From Cenococcum geophilum 1.58 (Eukaryota > Ascomycota > Dothideomycetes > Gloniales > Gloniaceae): a DNA stretch of 64,000 nt. The stretch is from assembly GCA_001692895.1 (NCBI GenBank), contig KV748197.1, positions 997,813-1,061,812 on the forward strand, in the 5' to 3' direction. This document shows positions 45,555 to 57,400 of this stretch, piece after piece. Under the pieces are notes generated by a model, which saw only the letters and a list, made by a program, of their open reading frames with translations, made no database searches and was not told the DNA's origin. A program made the position numbers and the translations under genes. Position 1 is the first letter of the stretch, and each line of letters begins with the position of its first letter.

Positions 45555-46193
45555 AAATGCAGTTGGAATGATAATTTTCAAATTCAATTTTGAGATGCTG
45601 TGTAATAATATTGGTAAACTATAAACATTTATCAAATTCTAATTCCCCTTGCTAGCAACTTATGGTCATAGTCATTCTCTTCACATAGTCTTCGGCTCTA
45701 CAAACTCCGTGACTGACGGGTAAACGCTCTCACCAATACATGCCGGGTCATTCACGTCAGACCAATGGTGTGTCCGGCCCACAAAGGATGTCGATCACAC
45801 CGCTACTAGGAGCCTTTCGCACGAAAATATAACTCAATATTGACGCTATTTTGGCGTGCATCGCCACAATCTTGGCCCAATTAGGGGGTCAGGTCCGAGG
45901 ATCGTCAACCGTAATATTGACGAGTTCAATATTGACTTTAACGGCCACTTGTAGTTAGATCTTAATGACTAAGGCTCTTAATTTAACATCGCCAACTTTG
46001 AAGCTTTTAAAGCTCTTAAAGCTCCTATACCCTAACGATCACCACCTACTCGCATACACGCCTTGCCTTTATCCAAAGCCTCGCACAATCGCGCCCACTA
46101 AGTGCTTACTCTTAAATTACATCTGCGACGCCTTTAAAGCCTAGATTACGATCACGCCGCACCAAAATCCTATTATACCCCTAGGGTGTGCGA
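45555..46193. other. Transition from gene island to decayed repeats
   Basis: The sequence is first of normal composition and then increasingly TpA-rich from about 45950. Two TCAATATTGAC-like palindromic motifs lie near 45835 and 45930. No gene seen. Confidence 0.4.
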
Positions 46194-46520
46194 AATTGGA
46201 GGTCGATAATAAGGAGCAAAAGGAGGTAGTAGGCGCTGCGATGCATCGGCCTTAGTACACCCTCTTAAGGCTCCGTCTATCGTAAGGATATTCATTAGCT
46301 ATACTGTTAATAGCTTTAGTGATGTAATAGAGGCTTCGCGGAAGTTAGAATGCTTTATAATTAGAGGTCAATAATAAGGAGCAAAAGGAGGTAGTGGGCG
46401 CTGCGATGTATCTGCCTTAGTACACCCTCTTAAGACTCTGTCTATCGTGAAGATATTCGTTAGCTATACTATTAACGGCTTTAGTAATATAATAGAGGCT
46501 TCGCGGAAGTCGGAATACTT
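46194..46520. repeat. 165-bp tandem duplication
   Basis: Two direct copies with a period of 165 bp. Both begin AATTRGAGGTCRATAATAAGG and run through AGTACACCCTCTTAA and ATAGAGGCTTCGCGGAAGT. The differences I see are transitions, so the duplication preceded at least part of the mutation. Confidence 0.8.
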
Positions 46521-46729
46521 CGTACTCGGTAATTATAAAAAGGTAGAGCCAAAGGCCAGGTAGTTGCGATTGCATTAAGTAGTAATTTAGGAGGAGGTGG
46601 TCGCGCATATATAAGTTAAATACACCTTATATTTTATTCCTTATTAATATACCTTCTTCTTAGATTCCTTACGAGCCTCTTATATACCCTAATTAGCAGC
46701 TTCCTACTCAGTCGTTTACTTTAATTAAT

Positions 46730-48417
46730 ATAATCCTTGCATACAACGAAGATCCTAAAGCTCCTTGGTTACCTACAGAAGTCGCGACTTCTCCAGCACC
46801 AATTAACGAGCCGACGCCTATGCCTACGCCTATGCCTTCGCCCCTACCTATATAATATCCACCTAGCTTCTTTATTAATCTTATAAGGGAGGACTCTTTA
46901 ATAAGCGACGCCGGCGATTGCTATTAGGTTAATTAAGCACTAGCTTAAATAGGGAGCCTATTTAGAGGCGGTGGTGTTAAGCATATTAATCTAAGTACTA
47001 AGGAAGAGATCGCGATTTACCTAGGCGATTACTCTTTACTAAGATCTTACTTACTTAGCCCTCCCTCTACTAAACGGGTGTATATTAACCTTACAATTAA
47101 CAATTTGGAAGCCTTAACTCGTGTTTAATTACTCTTCTTCTAGGCTAGCCGATAGGTATTTAATTAGATCTTAGGGCAAACTAACTATAATATCACCCTC
47201 CTTATTAGTAGGATCCTATAAACCAACTTCCTTACCCAGTTTCCTTCTTTCCCCTTTATACTTTGTAGAAGTAGTAGTAAGCTAGAGAGTACGCCTCCTT
47301 AAGGTTATCTAAGTTTGGAAGATAACTTTAAGTCGGTGTATACTAAATGAGAGAGTTCTAAGCCTAAGGAGGAGTAGGACGATTGCGAGAAGGATCCTAA
47401 CTATATATTTACCGGAACTATTAATCTTTTCTTTAAGCTACTAGTAACCCAATCCTCCCCTAGGTTACCTTTACGGCTTATTTCTTTTAAAGACACCCTT
47501 TTTAATATACCTATAAGCTATATAACCTCTACCGGAGCTTTTACTACACCTATAGTAGGCTCTAGTATACCTGCGATTAAGCGACGTCTCTTATAGGACC
47601 TTTCCTTACCACATCCTAAGAGAGCAAATCAGTTAATATTGTGAGCGACACTATAGTAGACCCAACCGCCATTAATATAGATGCATATGCCCGCCAAAAT
47701 CGATAATCTATAATGCTCTCATAGTCGCAATTAAGGGCTTTAACAATGGCGCCTCCTTTTCTACCACTAGAAGTAGTATCGCAAAATGCTTAAAGCTCTT
47801 AAGTAAGCTTTACCCCAGAGGCAGGAGCTTAAGCTTCTACCGCCCCTAGGGGTAAGCCTTTAAGTAATTACGAGAAGCTTATTCTTGCCCAAATCTATAT
47901 TAATTTAGGGGAGCAATATAGTAAAGGCTAGACGAAGTTCTTTACCATGGTAGTAGGCCAGTTAAGTGCTTAGATAGGTTATAGTTACTCCTCCTAATCT
48001 GCTACCTCAAATATAAAGACTATAGAGGCTACTTAACGCGCCTAGCTTTATAAAGTAGGATTAGGGACCAAAATACAAAGTAATAATTAGGCGATTGTAA
48101 TGGATTAGTGGATTAAAATCGTTAATTAATATAAGGAGAGAGCTGCTTAATATTAAGCTGCTATAAATGCAATAAGGAAGAGGCACTCCCTATCTACTAC
48201 CTAACGTAATCTACTTCGCTAGAGCTTTAGTAAAAAGCAAGTAGTAGATATAGGCCTTATTGAGAGCCTTCCTAAGTTATAAGAGTGGCCGGTAGACTCT
48301 CTTTATTTAGCTAGTAAGCCACTACCTATATATAAGAAGCCTTAGCGCTAGAGGCGTAGTAGGTTTAAAGAGGTAGAGACCCTTATAAGTATTAAAGCTA
48401 GTAAGGCATTCGCAACC
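46730..48417 (+). pseudogene. RIP-eroded coding region, family not recognised
   Basis: On the plus strand a frame from about 46735 to 47640 reads as protein (AYNEDPKAPWLPTE, NEPTPMPTPMPSPLP, STKEEIAIYLGDYSLL) broken by about twenty stops, nearly all TAG/TAA. A second protein-like stretch at about 47860-48380 has LSNYEKLILAQIYINLG, followed by Lys/Arg/Gln-rich helices that recall the helical DNA-binding N-terminus found in some fungal repeat proteins. It is probably the remains of a transposon or repeated gene. The resemblance is weak. Confidence 0.4.
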
Positions 48418-48419
48418 TA

Positions 48420-48708
48420 TCCCTTAACACGATGGGGTCCTTATAGCGTATGGTCTATGCGCGAACACCAGAATTACCAGAATCAAAATAACGTAATTAC
48501 ACCACTACTATGCCTTCTAATAGTGCCAGAATCGATATTGACCTTGTTTAGCCTACTTAGTATAACGTTTAGCCGAATTAGAGCGCAAAAAACCCCGCTT
48601 TAAGCCCTGACCGTTGCCCAAATTCCTGAGTACGGACATTGAATTCAGCTAATTTAATTAGTTGGCTCTTATCAATAACCTAAGGACCCAAATCATCGTG
48701 TCAAGGGA
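48420..48708. mobile_element. 0.3-kb TIR element (MITE-like), copy 2
   Basis: The left end is TCCCTTAACACGATG then GGGTCC. The right end is the inverted copy TCCCTTGACACGATG with four extra bases (ATTT) before GGGTCC. TA flanks both sides. The interior carries TGCGCGAACACCA and an ATG-started frame with DLV.P, as in copy 1 at 6988-7290. Copies 1 and 2 have diverged strongly but keep the same layout, including the asymmetric 4-nt insertion in the right TIR. Confidence 0.7.
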
Positions 48709-49221
48709 TATAGCCTCCCTTTTAGAGCCTAGCAGCAGCTATAGTAGCGGAGGCCTAGAAGGCTCGGGGCCTCTATAAAAAAGGCTTAAAATACTAGAGG
48801 ATTATTAGGATCGCCTGCTTAGTATAGTAGAGGAGTTGCTTAAGAAAGTAAGGAAGGCTTCTACCTCTCCTATGCGCCCGACTCTACCGTTAATATAAGA
48901 TCTGCCTCTACGGAGTATTAAACGGAGTCCTTCCGCTGCCTCTTTTACTACTGCAACTTTAGGGCTTTAAGAGTATTAGTAATAAACTCTATAAGTTAAA
49001 TTTAAGCTATATCCAACCGTAGCGTTAGTGACTTTTTAGGAAGTGTTATGGTGGAGGTATTTTACTAAATTGCGACTGGGGGACTTACTTTTTAATTATT
49101 TCTTCTTCCTAATATTATAAACTTTAATTTTAGTGGTTTTCTTATATAAAAGATAGTTGTTTATATATTTAAATTAAATTAAGAGAGAAGAGCTTAAGTG
49201 ACTATGGTTATATGTAATTAG
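48709..49221. other. AT-rich DNA left of gypsy B
   Basis: TpA-rich decayed sequence with no readable gene. It ends at the 5' LTR of gypsy B. The last bases, ATTAG, would be the left target duplication of gypsy B; its right end is outside the window. Confidence 0.5.
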
Positions 49222-49643
49222 TGTTACGAACGCTTTAAATACGATGTTACGACTACTTGGAGAAGAGTCGGAAGAAGCTAGTTGGTTAATACAAGCACGG
49301 TTTAGGATGGAACCCGTAGAACTATATGACGAGAAATGGTAACTAAGGTCATATGACGTGCTATGTATTGAACGCGAGGAATAAGAGGAACTTATGTACC
49401 TTATATATAACACGTATATTACGTATAAGGAGGATTTTATAGGAGTACGGTTGTGTATTTAAGGACCCTCGGTCCCTACCTAGATAGTTCCTTTCCTTAT
49501 AGTAATTCTTAAAATATAATTAGAGTTAATCTATTAGGTAACCACTCTACCAGTTATTATTATGTTGTTAACTTACTTGCAATACCTATATACCTAGCCT
49601 ATTAATAAGTCTACCGTAGTTCCTGCTATAAGGCTCTATTATA
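49222..49643 (+). repeat. 5' LTR of gypsy B
   Basis: 422 bp, TGTTACG.. to ..TATTATA (TGTTACA before mutation). It matches the gypsy A LTR at 24089-24513 along its full length, including the well-kept block ACGTATATTACGTATAAGG. Confidence 0.88.
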
Positions 49644-52203
49644 TAATTACTACTACAGTTATAGTTTTAATAAGTTGAATAATATACTACTAAAAGTAGC
49701 CACTATAACGCTATTGACAGCGGCAACTACTTTGAGATTAGGTAACGACACTAGTATAGTAAACACTAACTTATAGCAACTTATAACGGTTAGATAACTA
49801 TAAAAGATAGTTAACTAGTTAATAGAAAATAATACGACGTTAGAAAATAGGATTAACAGAATAGGCGTAGTAAAGGTTAAGTTACTATTAATTAAAAGGT
49901 ACTTAGGAGAAAAATTAAAGCTTAAAGGATTCCTTATGTAAATATACTTTAAGGTAGTATAGGAGGGAGCAAAGCTAGCAATATTTATGGATTAAATAGT
50001 ATATATAGGACTATTCTTAACAGGAAGAGCACTTAAATAGTTTAAGCCTTACCTTATAGAGATATAAGCGAACGGCATAACAACCACTAACTAAGAGGTA
50101 CGGTTTATGTTCTTAAGCTGGAATGGATTTATAGAATAACTTATATAAATATTTAGAGACCTAAAGGCAATAACTACGGCGAAAAGAAAACTCTAAGATA
50201 TTACGCAACGAACCTTAGCAATTAAGTATATAACGTAGTTCTAAACGTTAGTAATATAAGTAGAGTATAATAATAGGGCGCTTATGGCATAGTATAAGTA
50301 AGGACTTAAGGCTAAAGTCTAGGATATAATTATCCTAATAGAAGATGCGGACACCCTAAAGGAACTAATAGATTAAGTGATAAAGATTAATAATAGGATC
50401 TACTAAAGGGAATAGGCTAAGAGAGGCTAGGATAGAGTTTTATAGTTATATAAGACGTAAAGCACGTAATAACCTAAGCTAAATTAGAAAATATAGTATA
50501 GCGCAGAGCTAATAGACCTAAGTAGTACTAAAAAAACCTATAAAAGATAGAGTAAGAAACTATAGAAACCTAGAGGTTAAGGATTAAGTAATTATAGAAC
50601 TAGGGAGTATAGGCTAAACTAAGGATCTTAGTAATAAAAGATATTTAAGCGGACTCTATAACAAAAGCAATAGTTTAAAGATAGAGCTTATATAAATAAT
50701 AGAAAATAGGGTTATTTTGCTAAAGACTATAGAAGTAGTTAGAGTTATTATATAGTAAAGGGAACTAGACTAGTAGTATGTGATATATACATATAAAGGA
50801 ATAATAGTATACTATAAGGAACAAAAGAATATTTAATTAGAAGTTTTACGTTTTATTATAATAACGTATGCTAAATTTATAAAGACGCTAAGTATAGTAT
50901 AAGCTATTGGCTATAAGAGCTAGAGTTAAGAGGACTTAAAGGAACTAAAGAGTTAGATAAAGAATAAGATTAACTCTATAAGCTAGATTAAGATATTATA
51001 GTAATATATAGATAAAGATTAGTAATAATAATAATGGAGTTAGAGTACTTATTAATTAATAGCGATAAGAATAGTAAAGGAACTAACTAGGGGTATTTAA
51101 ACCTTAATAACGCAATAGAAGTAGAGGCTGAGACCGCTATAAAGTAAGGTTTAGTAACGGGTATTATAACACCGTTAGATATAGCATCCATCGCTTTATA
51201 AAATGGAAGGAGTAATATTTAAAGACGATTAAGCAAGTAAACGACTGCTAGTACTAGCTTACTACTTAATAAAGGCAAAAGGCCAAAGGCTTAAAATTCT
51301 TAAGACGAGATATAAGATAACTAAGATTCTTAAGACGAGATAAGGTAAGCTTAAGGACTTATAACAAACAATAACCGATAGAGTTAAGCAATAGCTTAGT
51401 TTAGCAATATATAAATAAGCTTAGGACGAAGTTTCCTAAAGGTATAAGATTTTTAAGACAAGATAAGTGAGATCTAGGACTCTTAAGATAAGATAAGGAT
51501 ACTAGTAAAGCCTAGTTAGACTAAGGCTAGAGTAAAGCTTAAGATAAAGGCAAGCTTAGGATTAAGAATCTAAAGGGGTTAAGAATTTAAAGTGTAAATA
51601 AGGACATCTATAAATAAGAGGTAAAAGGCTTCTTTATAGATTAGAGAATCTGCAGCGTAAATAGCGATTAGACTAGGAGATAGATATATAAACCTAGAGG
51701 ACTTACTAGGTAAACGCAATGTTTAACCTAAAGATTAAAAAGTTAATACAGTAATTAAGAAGTAAGAGAACTTTAAGGATCTAATTATAAAACGTAAACA
51801 ATAAGAAACTATAGATAAGTTTAGAGCAAGAATCCTTATATAGTAAGAAAAGAAACTAAACACGAGATCTAGTATATTAGGACGTACTAGGGATAGAGCG
51901 CTAGTACGAAGAATTACTAATAGGCTAAGAATAGGTACACTAAGAGCTAAGTAGCTTACTAAACTAGAAAATGAAGAGGATCTAGGGATTTTAACTAGGT
52001 TTAAGGAATAATATATAAAGGGCTGTTATAACATAGTAATAAGAAAATACTTCCTTATGGATAAGCCGTATATACTCTAGCAGCTATACTAAAAGTGGTA
52101 TAGGCAGCGACACAACAATAAGTAGGAAGATTTCTATATATAGTTAGATAAAAAAGTTATTTAGAACTACCCAATTATAGAGAAGGCTATAACTCATATT
52201 AAA

Positions 52204-52396
52204 TGTCACGGAACCCGACCGCAGGGGCCTCCATAGGAGAACCCCGTGCTCTCGCGTACACCTCGCGTACAGCTTATGTCAGCTACGCGAGGGTATATCA
52301 CCTCCTTACGCCCTTGACCCTTACGATCGATTACGCAACGTCTTGTAGACTCTTCGAATACATATGCTTTATAGCCATTACCCCCGTCCCATAACA
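52204..52396. repeat. Solo LTR 1 in gypsy B, not visibly RIP-mutated
   Basis: 193 bp, TGTCACGGAACCC..GTCCCATAACA, flanked on both sides by TTAAA (52199-52203 and 52397-52401). TG..CA ends with a 5-bp target duplication are the hallmark of an LTR retrotransposon insertion; with no interior this is a solo LTR. Base composition is close to the gene island, unlike its RIP-eroded host. Open frames on both strands here are chance. Confidence 0.8.
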
Positions 52397-53584
52397 TTAA
52401 AGGAGCCTTAATTATAACGTTAAAGGATCTAAAGGAACGATTAGAGGACTAGAGAAGCGAGAAACGCATTTTAGTACCTACAAATAAAGTTATAACGTTT
52501 AGATTAACGCGATAAAGGTTTAAACTTAAAGATAAAGATAAATTAAGAGTTAACCTAAAGCACGCGGTATACTATACGCTATTATAGATTATATATATAG
52601 ATAATATATATAAAATGCATAAAAATCTAAAAGAGAAAAACTAGAAATACCCTATAAGGATATATTAGGCGCTAGATAAGTAATAGTATAGGAATACTAA
52701 GTATATATATAGCTGGCATTTAGTAGAAGTTTAGAAGTTAGAAGACTTAATACTTTAACTAAAAAGATTCCTTACGGAAGAATGCCTAGATAGATAATAA
52801 TAGTAGAAATATCCAGAGAATACCTGTCTATAGCATATTAAAGACAAGAAGTAAACTAGGTATTAGCTAAAGAATAAGTTAAGTATATAAGGATTAAGCA
52901 GCTAATAGTTAGGAAAAGTAAAGGCCTACGGGACTAGAGGGAGCTAGTAGTAGATCCTTAGACCCTTAAAGGAATTTAAGGATAATACCTAAATTTAGGA
53001 GTTAATTAGCAAGATTAACAGTTTAAAGTATTAGTAGATAGTGGAGTAATATAAAACTATATCTTACTAGTAATAGTTAAAAGAATAGGATTACCTTATA
53101 GATAGAAGGAATAACCTTATTTATTAGTAACAATTTTAGGAGATCTAATAGCCTATAGAGGAGGGATTATTAATCTTAAAATAGGACTAATTTAGATAAC
53201 TATTAAAGGGAGATAAGTTAAGATGTCTTTTAATATATTACTATTAGGGAATAATAAGGCAGTATTAGGAATGCCTTAGTTATAGAAATATAATCTAAAG
53301 ATTAATTAGGTTATAGGTTAGGTTAATATTAGATATATATAATAATGTAAGATATAATAATAAACTAAGTTAGTATAGTACTAAATTAGAGCGATATATA
53401 AGGAGACTAATTAAGGATTAAGTTATATACTAAAAGGATACTATAAGTATAGTAAGAAGCTATAGTTACTAGAAAGTAAAAAGCTATTAGATTATATAGT
53501 ATAGGACTATAAGATAGAGTTAGAACTAGAAATAAGTTTAAGGTTCTACCTAACTTATAAGTTAATAGAAAAAGAGTTATAGGC

Positions 53585-53810
53585 TATAAGGTAAGGATAT
53601 GAATAGGGAGTCCAATGATAGAATAATGGGTATATTGTATAGATAGAGACGAATCCTTAAGGGAAAAAGGAGGAGTCTGTGTGTGAGGTAGAAAGGGTTT
53701 TCCCTAGGCATGTGTAGAGCACGTACCTTACAGGCGAGTCACCCCTAGGTTGCCCTAGGGTCGCCCGTACCTTACGGCTATATAACTATCTACTTAGGTT
53801 TTACCTAACA
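53585..53810 (-). repeat. Gypsy C LTR, left (3' LTR of the element)
   Basis: 226 bp from TATAAGGTAAGG (TG mutated to TA) to TTTTACCTAACA. It is identical in layout to the right copy; the differences seen are transitions. The polypurine tract lies directly inside. Confidence 0.92.
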
Positions 53811-54194
53811 ATGCCCCCCCCTTTAAAAAGGGTCGTCCCTAATCCTTTATATGCTTAAGCCTTAATAAAACCCCATAAAAAACCTTAGTAAGGAAAAAAT
53901 TTAGAGGAAAAAGAGCGTCTTAATTTTGCGTATAGAGAGACGGGTAGTATATATACACGGCGCAAAGATATTAAGAAACTTTAACCGGCGGTTAAAGTTG
54001 TCTAATTAGTTAGATTTGCCTTACCAAGACTCCCCCGCATTTAACCAAGCTAGTAGCGATTTTACATACCCGGTATAGAAAATCCTAATTAGTCCATTTA
54101 ATAGGTAGAGCTAGTGGAGCTTAATACCGTCGCCTAAATTCGGTAGACCAGAAATATTCCAAAAGCTCGCTTATATAGGCAGGTCGCTAGTACC

Positions 54195-54446
54195 TCGCGG
54201 GTCGGTTATAGGTTATTTACATACAGCCAGATTTATAGACGGTAAGGCTATATACCTATTAAACCCACCGCTGACCCTGCTTTAGCCTTACGCTATACCG
54301 GCGTAGCGCCGTATATACTTCGCGGGTAGGTTTATAGGTTACTTACATATAGCTAGGTTTAGGACAGCAAGGCTATATGCCCGTTAAATCCGCTACTGAC
54401 CTATGCTTTAGCCTTATGCATTATCTGCGTAGTATATGCGTAGAAT
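54195..54446 (-). repeat. 126-bp tandem duplication in gypsy C 3' region
   Basis: Two direct copies starting at CGCGGGTCGG (54195) and CGCGGGTAGG (54321), each running through ATAGGTTAYTTACATA, AAGGCTATAT and TTTAGCCTTA. It lies between the chromodomain and the 3' LTR, in what is probably untranslated sequence. Confidence 0.75.
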
Positions 54447-57400
54447 AGTATAAGTTGTTGGTATAGGTTACTACTAGCGGGTTACTAGCAGGTTATAGAC
54501 CCTAATTAAATAGACCTTGGTTATAAATAGGCCTGTTCTCTAATATATAAGCAATCTGCTTAGCTAGTATAGAGTGACGAACTAGGTCTAGGAAGGGTGC
54601 TTTCTAAATTAAGCTTCGTTGCCAGTATACGCCGTAGCCTCGCCTACAAGTCACTAGCATTATTGGGTTGCGTTAGAGTATAGCTTATATAGGATATTAA
54701 TGAATTAAAACTTCACCCCGTACGTACGCCGCAGTTTTTATAGCAGTTATTACTTATTCTTTAATCCCTTAGGATATCCTCTACTCCGCTTTAATATAGG
54801 TTATATTTTAACAGCGGCGCTTACTTTTCACCTACGCTTCGGCTGTAAGGCTAGGGTGTCCCACTTGCGGTACTTATCCAGCAGTTATTAATAATTCTTA
54901 AGTTCTATCTCGTATTTCTATTCGTTATACTTATTTAGCCATCCTAGCTATTTAATAAGGTACTATAGTTATCTAGTACGATCCTAGTGGGCGACGATTG
55001 CTTTTACTTCCCAGCTGCCTTCCTTAAGCTCTTTTACTGCTAGGGGTTGGAACCTAGGGCGTGACCTATAAGGCTCTAGTAGGGAGATATAAAAGACTAG
55101 GTGGAGCCGTGCTATAGTAGGTAGAAGCTTTAGCTTATATACTTGCTGCCCTACGCGCTCTAGGATCTAAAACGGTCCTATAAACTTGTAGTTAAGCTTT
55201 TTATAAGGACGTTTCGTACGGATATTCTTAGAGAAGAGCAGAACTTATTTACCGACGGCGAAATGCTTAGCTAGATGGTAACGATTATAGTATTTTACCT
55301 AAAGCTTTTAGGTATACATTATTGACGCCGCTACTGCCTCATATATAAGGCGTAGGCGTTATAGGTGCGTCTCTATAAGTTAGACATTTGTTAACTTGGA
55401 CCCCTCTCTACCTTACTAGGCGTCTTAAACGCTATCTAGGACTCCGTCCGGGACGTTTGGTAGCTAGCTATAGGTAAGCTTAATAGGGGAACGCTTTATT
55501 ATAGTATAGACCTTAGAGTTATAGGCAAAGGCTGCTTCTTTAAGTAGGAAGGCCTAATTAGACTATTCCTAGTTCGTAAATATACATAAATATACCTTAA
55601 GCTCCTAGTTCTAACGCTTTATCTACCTATTTATTTACGGGTGGAATATAGTGCTAAGTTTACGTTAAACGTGGAGATAGTAGCACATAGTGCTTTAGTA
55701 CTTACTTATAAATACACTACCCCTATTAGAAACGATATTATCTAAAGGCCCTATTTATATAAAGACTCTAAATAAAAGTTCTACGAGTTGCGTAGCATTA
55801 ATTGTCTTACATACTAGATAGTAGCGTACTAACTTTATGAAATGGTCTATAAGGACAAGGACAGAGTTATACTCTATACTATTAGGAGTCTTAGACTCTA
55901 GGAGATCCGTAATAAAGTTAAGTAAATAATGCCGCTAGGCTCGGGTAGGGGCCTAGAGAGGCTATAGCTCACCATAGGGTTTATAGCGGCGCGATTTAGA
56001 GCATTGGTAGGTATTACAATTATCCAGGTATTTGCGGAGGTCCTAGGTAAGGCCGTTCTAAGCGTACTTTCGCGCGATTACCTTAAAGGTACAGTTAAAA
56101 CCATAATAGCCGCCTATAGGATCGTCATGATTTCACTTAAGGATCTCCTATCGCAGTAGTATGCAATTCGGCACCTAGACCTTATTATTTTACCTTAGAA
56201 GTCCTTAATTATTAAGGGTGTAGTCCTTATTACTAGTAGGAACTTATTCCTAGGTTAACTAATCATATATAAAGCGTATAAAGGCGTCCCTTTTTTATAC
56301 TTTATAAATAAAATCAACTAATAACTTAGGGGGTTATTCCGTAAACGCCGTTTCGGCTAAAGCAGCTACTACTACTTCTTACCATAGCATAAAACTCTGC
56401 GTAAAGTTAGTGCTAGCGAAGTAACATATAATGTGTAGGTGACTCGCTAGGTTGTTATAGGGGACCATAGCCTAGGCTAAGGGGTCTTCCCTAGGGTTAA
56501 GCGCCATTAGGCCGGTTAAAGTAGTCTTAAAAAGAATGGCAGGACGCTCTAGTCCGCCGGCGCCAAATTCGCGAGGGTCGCTTATATACTACACGCATGC
56601 TACTTACTAGTGTGGTATAGTAGCACTAGGGCCGCCCACAAGGCCTATAACCCGCAACTTTTGCTATAATATAGGCAGCATAGCATTAAGGAGTGTCCTC
56701 TTACTACTATCTTTAAAGCCTTTAGTATAATCTAGGTGCTAGGATAGTATATTAGTAGGATTTGTCTTACCTGGCTTATATTTAATCTTAAAATCAAACT
56801 TAGCTAGTTCCTTAGCGTACTAGGCCTAGCAAGCAGATAAGCTCTTAATGGTTATAAAGTACTAGAGATTATTATAATTATAAAGCACACGTATTATATA
56901 CGCGGCGTATTTAAGGTAATAGCGCTATATCTTAAAGCATTACATTATAGCGAGTAGTTTTTTATCATATATATCGTACCATACTTTTAGGCTAGTAAGC
57001 TTCTAACTACAATAAGCAATCAGGTGCTAGTGGAGTTAATCTCCCTGCCTTAAAGGCTGCAGAAGTATACCGCTATAGGTATAGTCGGAAGCGTTAGTAA
57101 TTACTATTAGGGGTAGATTAGGGTTAAAGTGGCGAAGTAGAGAAGCCTATATAAACGCAGCGCGTAGCTTACGGAACGCCTATTACGCGTCGTTGGGCTA
57201 GGACCAGGGTTAATACTATTTAGTAGGCCCTTTTAACTTACGCTTTCTCTTCTTCTCCCTATCTAACATTAGGTTGCGATGTGCCTATATAAGATATGCG
57301 TGTAGGGGGTATGCGGTATCTAAGTAGTTTTAGATAAATCGCCTATAAAAGTTAGTAAAGCCAAGGAAGACCTAGATATCCCTATAGGACTTAGGCTTAG

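Noticed and set aside
52203..52397. Two 63-codon frames, one on each strand
   Set aside because: They coincide with the borders of solo LTR 1 and have no protein features.
53811..54860. Coding extension after the gypsy C chromodomain
   Set aside because: The frame has many stops, including TGA, and contains a 126-bp tandem duplication; a 3' untranslated region is the simpler reading.
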